A program made the translations under genes and the position numbers. DNA of 38,011 bases from Bacteroidota bacterium (lineage in GTDB: Bacteria; Bacteroidota; Bacteroidia; Chitinophagales; Chitinophagaceae). This document shows, one piece after another, positions 10,432 to 18,508 of this stretch (the stretch's first letter is position 1; each line of letters opens with the position of its first letter). The notes beneath the pieces were generated by a model, which worked only from the letters and a program-made list of their open reading frames with translations, ran no database searches and was not told the DNA's origin. The stretch lies in the NCBI GenBank assembly GCA_963169885.1, contig CAUJFR010000012.1:1-38011 (forward strand), given 5' to 3'.

Positions 10432-10974
10432 TTAGTTGTTTGTTGCTTTTTCCCCCAATGCCTTCTGGTACGCCTCTTTTTCCAGCACGGGGTGCGGGAT
10501 CAGGAGGTCATCTTTCTTATAGATAAAGCCCTTCCTTCCGTAATTGGCCGGGGCAAAGGTTTGTGACAGGTAGATCGCGTCTTTGGGACAAGCCTCTTCG
10601 CAAAGTCCGCAGAAAATGCAACGCAGCATATTGATCTCATATTTAGCTGCATATTTTTCTTCGCGGTACAGGTGCTCTTCACCCGGAAGACGTTCGGCGC
10701 CTTCCATCGTAATCGCTTCTGCCGGACAGGCCACGGCGCATAATCCGCAGGCTGTACAATTTTCTCTTCCTTCCGCATCACGATTCAGCACATGGAGTCC
10801 CCTGAACACTTTGGAGAAGCTCCTTTTCTGTTCGGGGTATTGAATCGTGGCTTTCTTTTTAAACAGGTGACTGATCGTAATGCCCATACCCTTCATGATA
10901 TTCCAGAGATAAATGCTCTCCAGGAAAGTCATCGGTTTCCGATCCACCGGTTTTGATCTGTTTGTTAATGTCAT
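10432..10974 (-). CDS. nuoI: NADH-quinone oxidoreductase subunit I (2x[4Fe-4S])
   Basis: 180 aa; CTACGLCAVACPAEAI and CIFCGLCEEACPKDAI. Confidence 0.96.
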   Translation of the reverse strand: MTLTNRSKPVDRKPMTFLESIYLWNIMKGMGITISHLFKKKATIQYPEQKRSFSKVFRGLHVLNRDAEGRENCTACGLCAVACPAEAITMEGAERLPGEEHLYREEKYAAKYEINMLRCIFCGLCEEACPKDAIYLSQTFAPANYGRKGFIYKKDDLLIPHPVLEKEAYQKALGEKATNN

Positions 10975-11028
10975 AAAGCTTTACAGCTTTTAAAAATTTC
11001 GAAAATCTGTTTTACTATTTTCCCTTTT

Positions 11029-11074
11029 TCACCCTTCGGCAAGCTCCCCGCATATGGCGGGACAAGCAGGGTGA
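11029..11074. repeat. Palindromic intergenic repeat between nuoI and nuoH
   Basis: tcaccct...agggtga outer stem with inner cccgc-atatg-gcggg hairpin. Confidence 0.6.
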
Positions 11075-11080
11075 CAACCC

Positions 11081-11101
11081 CTACTCACCACTCACCACTC
11101 A
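11081..11101. repeat. Heptamer tract at the nuoH stop
   Basis: ctactca ccactca ccactca; the last unit contains the nuoH stop codon (tca 11099..11101). Confidence 0.75.
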
Positions 11102-12154
11102 CTTCTTCAACCACAGCATCACCGCCGCACTGATAATCATATTGATCAGGGCCAGCGGAATCAGTTTCTTCCAGCCCAGGTTCATCAGCTGGTCGTACCG
11201 GAAACGCGGGATGGTCCAGCGGATCCAGATAAACACGAAGAGGATGACCGCGATCTTAATCATCAGGATTCCAAAACTGATCGCCGACATTATCCATGAT
11301 TCAAGGCCCCAGCTTGCTTCATTCACAAACGGGATGTCGTACCCTCCGAAATAAAGGGTGGCCATCACCGCCGCACTCACAAACATATTGATATACTCTG
11401 CAAAAAGATAAAAGCCCAGTTTCATGGACGAATATTCCTGGTGATAACCAAAGTTCAGTTCGTTCTCCGCTTCCGGCAAGTCAAACGGGGTACGGTTACA
11501 TTCGGCCAGGGCACAAATGAAAAAGATGATAAAGCCAAGCGGCTGATACAGGAAGTTAATTCCGTGTTCGGCCTGGTGACTCACAATCTCACTCATCTTC
11601 AGCGAGCCGGTCATGAATATGACGGCAATCAGGGCCAGTCCCATCGGCAGTTCATACGACACCATCTGGGACGCACCCCGAATTGCGGCGATCAGGGAGA
11701 ATTTATTATTTGAGGCCCATCCTCCGATCATGATCCCGTATACACCCACACTGACCACACTGAAAACAATCAGGATGCCCATATCCACATCGGCTACCTG
11801 AACAGGGAATGTTCCGGTGGCGGTGGTTACCGGTGCTGCCCAGGGAATCACGGTACTGGTTACCAGGGAGGTCACCATGGCGAGTCCAGGCCCAAGGAGA
11901 AAAAGAAACTTATTTGAAGCCAGCGGAATAATTTCTTCCTTGAAAAAAAGTTTACCTCCATCGGCCAGTGGTTGGAAGATACCAAAAGGACCTGCCCGGT
12001 TCGGACCATGGCGATCCTGCAGCCAGCCAGCCACTTTACGTTCCGCCAGGGTGGTATACATGGCCACAAAGAAAGAGAGCCCGATAATACAGGCGATCAG
12101 GGTCGCTTTCCCGAGTATGAACCAAAGATCGATTACCAGTAAATGCATGTCCAT
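11099..12154 (-). CDS. nuoH: NADH-quinone oxidoreductase subunit H
   Basis: 351 aa; AERKVAGWLQDRHGPNRAGPFGIFQPLADGGKLFFKEE and CNRTPFDLPEAENEL. Confidence 0.97.
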   Translation of the reverse strand: MDMHLLVIDLWFILGKATLIACIIGLSFFVAMYTTLAERKVAGWLQDRHGPNRAGPFGIFQPLADGGKLFFKEEIIPLASNKFLFLLGPGLAMVTSLVTSTVIPWAAPVTTATGTFPVQVADVDMGILIVFSVVSVGVYGIMIGGWASNNKFSLIAAIRGASQMVSYELPMGLALIAVIFMTGSLKMSEIVSHQAEHGINFLYQPLGFIIFFICALAECNRTPFDLPEAENELNFGYHQEYSSMKLGFYLFAEYINMFVSAAVMATLYFGGYDIPFVNEASWGLESWIMSAISFGILMIKIAVILFVFIWIRWTIPRFRYDQLMNLGWKKLIPLALINMIISAAVMLWLKK

Positions 12155-12157
12155 CGT

Positions 12158-13261
12158 TTATTGTTCGTTCTTCTTATAATTTAAACTTGTAGCCGGTCCG
12201 GGTAAGGCACTGATATCAATCGTATTCACGCCACTCACATCATGGATATCCATTAAGAGTTTAGGCGCCCTTCCTCCCATTACTTCCGGCATGGTCTCTT
12301 TGGGCTTTTGCATTCCCACATAATGACCTTGTGAGATCACCGAATGCCGGTTTACATTAGAAGGTCCTTCGATCACCCAGTCCTTCGCACTTTTCTTATC
12401 AAACCGGCAGGTATTACAGATCCAGCCGGGTTTACCCTCATAACTTTCCACTTCTCCCCACTGGTCTTTACGGGCTGTAACACGGAGCACTTCATCCCCC
12501 CGTTGCCAGAGTGTTACTTTACCACAGCATTTATCACAATCACGGTGCGCTTCCACGGGCTTGGTAAACCATACGCGGTTTTTGAACCGGAATGTTTTAT
12601 CCGTTAAGGCCCCTACCGGACAAACATCAATCATATTGCCGCTGAAATCATTGTCAATAGCTTTTGAGATATACGTGGAGATTTCGGCATGATCTCCCCG
12701 GTCCAGGATTCCATGCACCCGGCTGTCGGTGAGCTGATCGGCCACATAAGTGCAGCGATAGCAAAGAATACAGCGGGTCATGTGCAGCTGGATAAACGGA
12801 CCAATATCTTCTTTTTCGAACGTTCTTCTTTTGAATTCGTAGCGGGTACCTTCTTTGCCATGCTCATAGCCCAGATCCTGCAGGTGACATTCACCGGCCT
12901 GGTCACAGATCGGGCAATCCAGCGGGTGATTCAATAATAAAAATTCCACCACTCCGGCCCTTGCATCCTGTACTCTTTCACTGGTGATGTTTTTAACAAT
13001 CATCCCGTCCATTACATTGGTCCGGCAAGAGGCTACCAGCTTTGGCATCGGACGCGGATCAGCCGTGGATCCTGCCGCCACTTCCACCAGGCAGGTCCGG
13101 CATTTACCACCACTGCCTTTGAGTTTGCTGTAGTAACACATCGCAGGAGGGGTTACATCACCGCCAATCGTACGGGCAGCATGTAAAATCGTCGTCCCCG
13201 GTTCAACATCGATCGTGATGTTGTCAATGGTTACTTTAAAGAGTTTCTTTTCGTCAGACAT
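12158..13261 (-). CDS. nuoG: Short NuoG-type subunit (2Fe-2S / 4Fe-4S binding; no molybdopterin-like domain)
   Basis: 367 aa; CRTCLVEVAAG, HPLDCPICDQAGECHLQD, CILCYRCTY, CDKCCGKVTLW..WICNTCRFDKK; ends 3 nt before nuoH. Confidence 0.92.
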   Translation of the reverse strand: MSDEKKLFKVTIDNITIDVEPGTTILHAARTIGGDVTPPAMCYYSKLKGSGGKCRTCLVEVAAGSTADPRPMPKLVASCRTNVMDGMIVKNITSERVQDARAGVVEFLLLNHPLDCPICDQAGECHLQDLGYEHGKEGTRYEFKRRTFEKEDIGPFIQLHMTRCILCYRCTYVADQLTDSRVHGILDRGDHAEISTYISKAIDNDFSGNMIDVCPVGALTDKTFRFKNRVWFTKPVEAHRDCDKCCGKVTLWQRGDEVLRVTARKDQWGEVESYEGKPGWICNTCRFDKKSAKDWVIEGPSNVNRHSVISQGHYVGMQKPKETMPEVMGGRAPKLLMDIHDVSGVNTIDISALPGPATSLNYKKNEQ

Positions 13262-13266
13262 TTTAT

Positions 13267-13298
13267 AAAAGTCAAAATTAAAAAGTCAAAATTAAAAA
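13267..13298. repeat. Left heptamer arm flanking the S23-family gene
   Basis: aaaagtcaaaatta x2 + aaaa (14-bp exact tandem duplication). Confidence 0.9.
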
Positions 13299-13305
13299 TC
13301 ACACA

Positions 13306-13692
13306 CTACCCGGCTTTCACTATGATCGAAGCGATGATATTTGAAATCTCATCTGCTTCGTTAATCAACTCAATTATTTTCTTTTTATCCGTTTCATCCA
13401 TTGTATCTCTTATCAGGCATAGCCAGTATTTTGTTTCGTTTGCCGATTTCAGTGCGAATAAAAAATAGTTTTTCCAATCCTTCCTTGTACTCCCGGCTTT
13501 CCCTTCTGCCAGATTCGCACCGACAGATGTTGCAATTCTTACCAACTGATCAAACATCGAATAAAAGACCTTTTCATACCTGCTCTTCTTCACAAACTCA
13601 ACAACTTCCCTTGAAAAGTAAAAAGCCCGGTGCCTTGTATTATATGGCCTCCCTTCGTCATTCACCTCAAAATCCTCAAACCTCACTTCCAT
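13306..13692 (-). CDS. Four helix bundle protein, S23/23S rRNA intervening-sequence protein family
   Basis: 128 aa; FVKKSRYEKVFYSMFDQLVRIATSVGANLAEGKAGSTRKDWKNYFLFALKSANETKYWL..INEADEISNIIASII resembles the S23 family (recognition from memory). Confidence 0.85.
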   Translation of the reverse strand: MEVRFEDFEVNDEGRPYNTRHRAFYFSREVVEFVKKSRYEKVFYSMFDQLVRIATSVGANLAEGKAGSTRKDWKNYFLFALKSANETKYWLCLIRDTMDETDKKKIIELINEADEISNIIASIIVKAG

Positions 13693-13720
13693 TCCTTTAA
13701 ACCTCTTTCTGCTTTAGCAT

Positions 13721-13750
13721 TTTTTACTTTTTACTTTTGAATTTTTACTT
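13721..13750. repeat. Right heptamer arm flanking the S23-family gene
   Basis: tttttactttttacttttgaatttttactt; inverted relative to 13267..13298 (about 26/30 by eye); overlaps the nuoF stop codon. Confidence 0.88.
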
Positions 13751-15104
13751 ACCCCACCGGAACATGAATCGGATCCGCATAATGCCCGATGCCGTAATTC
13801 CTTCTGACCGCATCGTCCGGATTCGTAACATGCCACTCAAATTCATCCCGGAAGTGACGGATCGCCGCGGCCACCGGCCATGCAGCCGCATCACCCAGCG
13901 GACAAATCGTATTCCCTTCGATCTTACGCTGGATATCCCAGAGCAGATCAATATCGCTCATCTTTCCCTTTCCGTTTTCGAGATTCAGCAGGATCTTTTC
14001 CATCCAGCCGGTACCTTCACGACAAGGGGAACATTGTCCGCAGCTTTCATGACGATAGAAGCGGGCCAGTGTGTAGGTATGTTTTACCACGCACTGCGTA
14101 TCATCCATGACAATAAATCCGCCGGAACCCATCATGGAACCAGTGGCAAATCCACCATCCGATAAACTTTCATAGTTCATCAGGCGGGTCTCCCCTTTTG
14201 CGGTTTTCAGCAACAGATTAGCAGGTAAAATAGGAACGGAAGATCCGCCCGGAATACAGGCTTTCAGTTTTTTCCCGTTAGGGATACCACCACAATATTC
14301 ATCGCTGTAGATAAACTCTTCTACAGATATCGTCATGTCGATCTCGTATACACCCGGCTTGTTGAGGTTACCACAGGCCGAGATCAGTTTGGTACCTGTG
14401 GATTTGCCGACTCCGATCTTTGCATATTCTTCACCACCTTCATTGATGATGGGCACTACTGCGGCAATGGTCTCTACGTTATTTACTACCGTCGGGCAAT
14501 CCCACAATCCTTTCACGGCCGGGAACGGTGGTTTGATTCTTGGATTTCCACGTTTGCCTTCCAGTGATTCGATGAGTGCGGTTTCCTCGCCGCAGATATA
14601 GGCACCTGCCCCGCGCTGTACATAAATCTCACAATCAAATCCGCTGCCTAAAATATTTTTTCCCAGCCAGCCATTGTTTTTTGCTTCGGCAATAGCCTGT
14701 TCCAGGATATCCACGATCCAGGCATATTCCCCCCGGATATATATATAAGAAGTTTTAGAGCCTAGTGCAAAAGAGGCCGTGATCATTCCCTCGATCAGCA
14801 GGTGGGGTATGAACTCCATCAGGTAGCGGTCCTTGAAGGTTCCGGGTTCGGATTCATCGGCATTCACCACGAGGTAACGGGGTACTCCTTCCGGTTTGGC
14901 CAGGAAACTCCATTTCATGCCTGTGGGGAAACCCGCACCGCCACGTCCCCGCAATCCGCTTTTCTTCACCTCCTCCGTTACCTGGTCGGGGCTCATTGAT
15001 TTCAGGGCCTTCTCCACACTGCGGTAACCACCTTCACGACGGTATACATCGTAGAGCCGGATGTTTTCAACGTGCGCTTTGTCTAATAATAATTTACGTC
15101 CCAT
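13749..15104 (-). CDS. nuoF: NADH-quinone oxidoreductase subunit F
   Basis: 451 aa; GLRGRGGAGFPTGMKW, GAGAYICGEETALIESLEGKRGNPRIKPPFPA, ESCGQCSPCREGTGWM. Confidence 0.97.
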   Translation of the reverse strand: MGRKLLLDKAHVENIRLYDVYRREGGYRSVEKALKSMSPDQVTEEVKKSGLRGRGGAGFPTGMKWSFLAKPEGVPRYLVVNADESEPGTFKDRYLMEFIPHLLIEGMITASFALGSKTSYIYIRGEYAWIVDILEQAIAEAKNNGWLGKNILGSGFDCEIYVQRGAGAYICGEETALIESLEGKRGNPRIKPPFPAVKGLWDCPTVVNNVETIAAVVPIINEGGEEYAKIGVGKSTGTKLISACGNLNKPGVYEIDMTISVEEFIYSDEYCGGIPNGKKLKACIPGGSSVPILPANLLLKTAKGETRLMNYESLSDGGFATGSMMGSGGFIVMDDTQCVVKHTYTLARFYRHESCGQCSPCREGTGWMEKILLNLENGKGKMSDIDLLWDIQRKIEGNTICPLGDAAAWPVAAAIRHFRDEFEWHVTNPDDAVRRNYGIGHYADPIHVPVG

Positions 15105-15140
15105 TTTATAATTTCTTCTTTCTAAAGAATCGGCCAGAAC

Positions 15141-15264
15141 AAGTCAAAAGTTAAAAGTAAAAATTAAAAAACACTCAATTCGAATTTACATTACAGCGAT
15201 TCACCATTCATTAAACCGACTCCTGCTATAGATTTTTTTACTTTTGACTTTTTAATTTTTACTT
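15141..15264. repeat. Heptamer inverted-repeat pair between nuoF and NTF2-like gene 1
   Basis: arms 15141..15170 and 15233..15264, about 25/30 complementary, 62-nt spacer. Confidence 0.88.
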
Positions 15265-15678
15265 CCTTACGGCCTGTCTTGCAAACAGCACCCACCGTTT
15301 CCCTTTCTTCACCCACACTTCCAACACCCGCAACTGAAACGTGAATTCCTTTCCGCTCATCGTGGCATTGATTTCCGCTATAAAACGGGCATGCGCCACA
15401 TTCCCGTTCACTTCCACTTTTATACTATCCTCCCGGAAACTGTTATACTCCATATAACCGCTTTCCAGGTGTTCAATCAGTTCTTTCTTGGTTTCCACCC
15501 AGCCGTTACTATGACCGTAGCTCAATGCCTTATCAGTTTGCTGGTTGATGGACACCTTATTCTTATTCACCAGGGCCTGGTGAAATTCTTTCAGTGTACT
15601 GGTCAATTTGACCTCATCGGTCTGCGCCAGGCCGGCCATCTGCCAGCATAAAAGAACTATCGTTACAAAGAACTTCAT
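15259..15678 (-). CDS. Secreted NTF2-like (DUF4440/SnoaL-type) protein 1
   Basis: 139 aa; signal peptide MKFFVTIVLLCWQMAGLAQ; NTF2-like pattern (FHQALVNKNK...SYGHSNGWVETKKELIEHL...WVKKGKRWVLFARQAVRK). Confidence 0.7.
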   Translation of the reverse strand: MKFFVTIVLLCWQMAGLAQTDEVKLTSTLKEFHQALVNKNKVSINQQTDKALSYGHSNGWVETKKELIEHLESGYMEYNSFREDSIKVEVNGNVAHARFIAEINATMSGKEFTFQLRVLEVWVKKGKRWVLFARQAVRK

Positions 15679-16112
15679 TCATGCCGTTTTGTCGCCACCC
15701 TTTTGGTCAGCTTCCACTGCTTTCCTTCTTTTATCCAGTACAAGTCGATTGACAGGTTCAGGTCCGTTTTGCTTCCATCAGCTTTCTGCTCCACCGCTTT
15801 CAGCACGGTATTCACCACAAGTGTATCTCCTTGCTTACTGATCTTGTAAGGCGACGGATCGGGTATCATCACATAGACTGATTTATTCCGGCTGATTCCA
15901 CGGATCGCTTCAGCCCGGTTCTCCACTTTTCCACTTGAATGCTCATAATGAACAGTGGCGGCAAATAATCGTTCCAGTATCAGGCTATCCTTGCTCCCGA
16001 ATACGGTTTCCTGGAACTGTTTGGATGCGGCCAGTACTTTCACCTGGTCTTTTGACTGGGCTATGCCGGAAAGGCCCATGCTTAAAAACAATATGGTGAT
16101 TATTTTTTTCAT
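15675..16112 (-). CDS. Secreted NTF2-like (DUF4440/SnoaL-type) protein 2
   Basis: ORF called 15675..16142, but MKKIITILFLSMGLSGIAQ (signal peptide) at 16112 is the likely start, TGATG-coupled to the nuoE stop; HYEHSSGKVENRAEAIRGI aligns with HSNGWVETKKELIEHL in the neighbour. Confidence 0.7.
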   Translation of the reverse strand: MKKIITILFLSMGLSGIAQSKDQVKVLAASKQFQETVFGSKDSLILERLFAATVHYEHSSGKVENRAEAIRGISRNKSVYVMIPDPSPYKISKQGDTLVVNTVLKAVEQKADGSKTDLNLSIDLYWIKEGKQWKLTKRVATKRHE

Positions 16113-16621
16113 CAGTTTTGTTGTGCGGCTGTGTTTCTGCATTCCGCAATAATGGCATCAATTTTTTCTTTGGTCAGGTGTTCCCGGTAGTATTTACCCT
16201 GCTGCATCATCGGCGCATAGCCACAGGCGCCCAGGCACTCAACGGTTTTCAGGGTAAACAATCCATCTGCAGTCGTCTCACCGGGTTTTATACCCAGGGT
16301 GTCAAAGATATATTTCACGATATCATCACTGCCATTGAGCATACAGGGACCGGTCTGGCATACTTCAAACATGTATTTGCCCACCGGTTTCAGGTTGAAC
16401 ATACTGTAGAAGGTCGCCACTTCATATACTTCGATCGGTTTCAGCTGGAGTACAGATGCCACATAGTCCATGGTTTCGGTACTCAGCCAGCCACCAAACT
16501 CCTGCTGAGCAATATGCAGCACCGGGATCAGGGCACTCTTCTGCTTTCCCTGGGGATAGCGGGAGATGATGCCCTGCACTTCGTTCATTTTATGATCTGA
16601 AAATTTCAACATACTTAACAT
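16112..16621 (-). CDS. nuoE: NADH-quinone oxidoreductase subunit E ([2Fe-2S])
   Basis: 169 aa; QQEFGGWLSTETMDYVASVL, EVATFYSMFNLKPVGKYMFEVCQTGPCML, LKTVECLGACGYAPMMQ. Confidence 0.95.
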   Translation of the reverse strand: MLSMLKFSDHKMNEVQGIISRYPQGKQKSALIPVLHIAQQEFGGWLSTETMDYVASVLQLKPIEVYEVATFYSMFNLKPVGKYMFEVCQTGPCMLNGSDDIVKYIFDTLGIKPGETTADGLFTLKTVECLGACGYAPMMQQGKYYREHLTKEKIDAIIAECRNTAAQQN

Positions 16622-16666
16622 TATTAATTCAAACGCCGGGCTTTATCATACGTTGCATGACAAAAC

Positions 16667-17890
16667 TTACGCATCTAATTCTCCGGCAATCAGGTTCAGG
16701 CTACTCATCGTCATGATCGCATCACTCAGCATTGACCCCTTGATCAGTTCTTCATAGGCCTGGTAGTAAACAAAACAAGGGCGGCGGAAGTGCAGCCTGT
16801 ACGGCGTACGTCCGCCATCACTGACCAGGTAAAACCCTAATTCCCCGTTTCCCGCTTCAATCGAATTGTACACTTCCCCGGCCGGGATGTTGGTCTCCCC
16901 CATAATGATCTTGAAATGATAGATCAGGGCTTCCATTTTCGTGTATACTTCGGCTTTGGGAGGCAGGTAGTATTCGGGCACATCCGCATGGAATACATCG
17001 GCCTCTGCCCCTTTGAATTCCTGTACTTTCTGGTAAGCCTGTTCAATAATGCTCAGACTTTCCCACATTTCTTTTTCACGTACCAGCCAGCGATCGTAAT
17101 TGTCACCGGTAGTACCTACGGGTATATTAAACTGAAAATCTTCGTAAGAACTGTACGGTGAATGCACCCGTACATCATAGTCCACTCCTGCGGCACGCAG
17201 GTTGGGACCGGTAAAGCCGTAATTCAATGCTCTTTCCGCGCTGATGGCCCCCGTACCGATGGTCCGTTCCATGAAAATCCGGTTACGCTGGAAGAGGTTT
17301 TCAAACTCTCTCAGAACGGCGGGATATTCGCGGAGAAATTTCTCCAGCTTCTGAAAAGCGATATCATTGAAGTTGCGTTCAAAACCGCCGATACGACCAA
17401 TATTGGTGGTGAGGCGGGCACCGCATACTTCTTCATAAATCTCATAGATCAGTTCACGATACTGCATCACGTAGAGGAAACCCGTGTAAGCACCGGCATC
17501 CACTCCCACGATGGAGTTACAGATCAGGTGATCGGAGATACGGGCCAGTTCCATGATGATCACGCGGAGATAGTCCACGCGTTTAGGCGTTTTTACCCCG
17601 AGCAGTTTCTCGCAGGTCAGGTGCCAGCCCATATTATTCAGGGGAGAAGAGCAATAGTTTAAGCGGTCGGTCAGCGTAGTGATCTGGGCCAACGGACGAC
17701 GCTCGGCAAGCTTTTCAAAAGCCCGGTGGATGTACCCGATGGTCTGTTCGGTAGAAACAATTCTTTCGCCGTCGAGCTCCAGAATATTCTGCATCACCCC
17801 GTGTGTGGCCGGGTGTGTGGGACCCAGGTTCAGCGTGGTGGTGGTTTTCTCGATCGACCCTTCCGGTAATTTGATATGATGTTCTGACAT
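16667..17890 (-). CDS. nuoD: NADH-quinone oxidoreductase subunit D
   Basis: 407 aa; NLGPTHPATHGVMQNILELDGERI, IGYIHRAFEKLAERR, NVA-type GTGAISAERALNYGFTGPNLRAAGVDYDVR. Confidence 0.97.
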   Translation of the reverse strand: MSEHHIKLPEGSIEKTTTTLNLGPTHPATHGVMQNILELDGERIVSTEQTIGYIHRAFEKLAERRPLAQITTLTDRLNYCSSPLNNMGWHLTCEKLLGVKTPKRVDYLRVIIMELARISDHLICNSIVGVDAGAYTGFLYVMQYRELIYEIYEEVCGARLTTNIGRIGGFERNFNDIAFQKLEKFLREYPAVLREFENLFQRNRIFMERTIGTGAISAERALNYGFTGPNLRAAGVDYDVRVHSPYSSYEDFQFNIPVGTTGDNYDRWLVREKEMWESLSIIEQAYQKVQEFKGAEADVFHADVPEYYLPPKAEVYTKMEALIYHFKIIMGETNIPAGEVYNSIEAGNGELGFYLVSDGGRTPYRLHFRRPCFVYYQAYEELIKGSMLSDAIMTMSSLNLIAGELDA

Positions 17891-17933
17891 TTTTTAAATG
17901 TGTCTGTTATTCAATCTTTCAGTGTCTCCCCCA

Positions 17934-17965
17934 ATTGGCACATTGGCATATTGACTAATTGATCA
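17934..17965. repeat. Degenerate octamer tract after the nuoC stop
   Basis: attggcac attggcat attgacta attgatca, abutting the nuoC stop (17966..17968). Confidence 0.65.
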
Positions 17966-18472
17966 TTACCCCCTTCCAAACATTTCATCATCCTTATCAA
18001 TCCGTGTCTGGTCTTCCAGCGGGAATTCTTTCCGTAAGGGGAAATAATCCATTTCGTCCACATTCAGGATACGCTTCAGATTCGGATGTCCCACAAAATT
18101 CACCCCGAAGAAATCATAGGTTTCCCTTTCCATCCAGTTGGCGGCGGAGAATAACCCGGTAGCCGTGTAAATGTCCGGCTGATTGATATCGGTAAACACT
18201 TTGAAGCGGAGCCGGATATTATCCACCAGGTTGTGGAGGTGGTACACCACGGCCAGTTCGCGTCCGGCCTGATTTGGATAATGAACGCCGGTCAGATCCG
18301 TCATGAAACGGAACTTCAGCTGCTCATCATCGTACAGAAAATTCAGCACTTTCAGATTCAGCTCTTTGGGAGCTTCAAAAGACAGCATACCGTAAGAATC
18401 TTCGAAGGCAGAAACCTGCTCCCCGAATTTCTCCGTAAGCCGCTGTTTGATTATTTCATTAGTCATTGACAT
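17966..18472 (-). CDS. nuoC: NADH-quinone oxidoreductase subunit C
   Basis: 168 aa; NWMERETYDFFGVNFVGHPNLKRIL. Confidence 0.95.
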   Translation of the reverse strand: MSMTNEIIKQRLTEKFGEQVSAFEDSYGMLSFEAPKELNLKVLNFLYDDEQLKFRFMTDLTGVHYPNQAGRELAVVYHLHNLVDNIRLRFKVFTDINQPDIYTATGLFSAANWMERETYDFFGVNFVGHPNLKRILNVDEMDYFPLRKEFPLEDQTRIDKDDEMFGRG

Positions 18473-18508
18473 TTGACGCTTATTTGGATCTTGGCATCTT
18501 GGTTCCTT

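Noticed and set aside
12158-13261. nuoG as a pseudogene or frameshift
   Set aside because: Frame ends cleanly at the nuoH boundary and no molybdopterin-domain peptide appears in other frames; short NuoG appears lineage-typical.
13306-13692. Diversity-generating retroelement accessory (Avd) function for the S23-family protein
   Set aside because: No reverse transcriptase or template/variable repeat pair was seen in the window.
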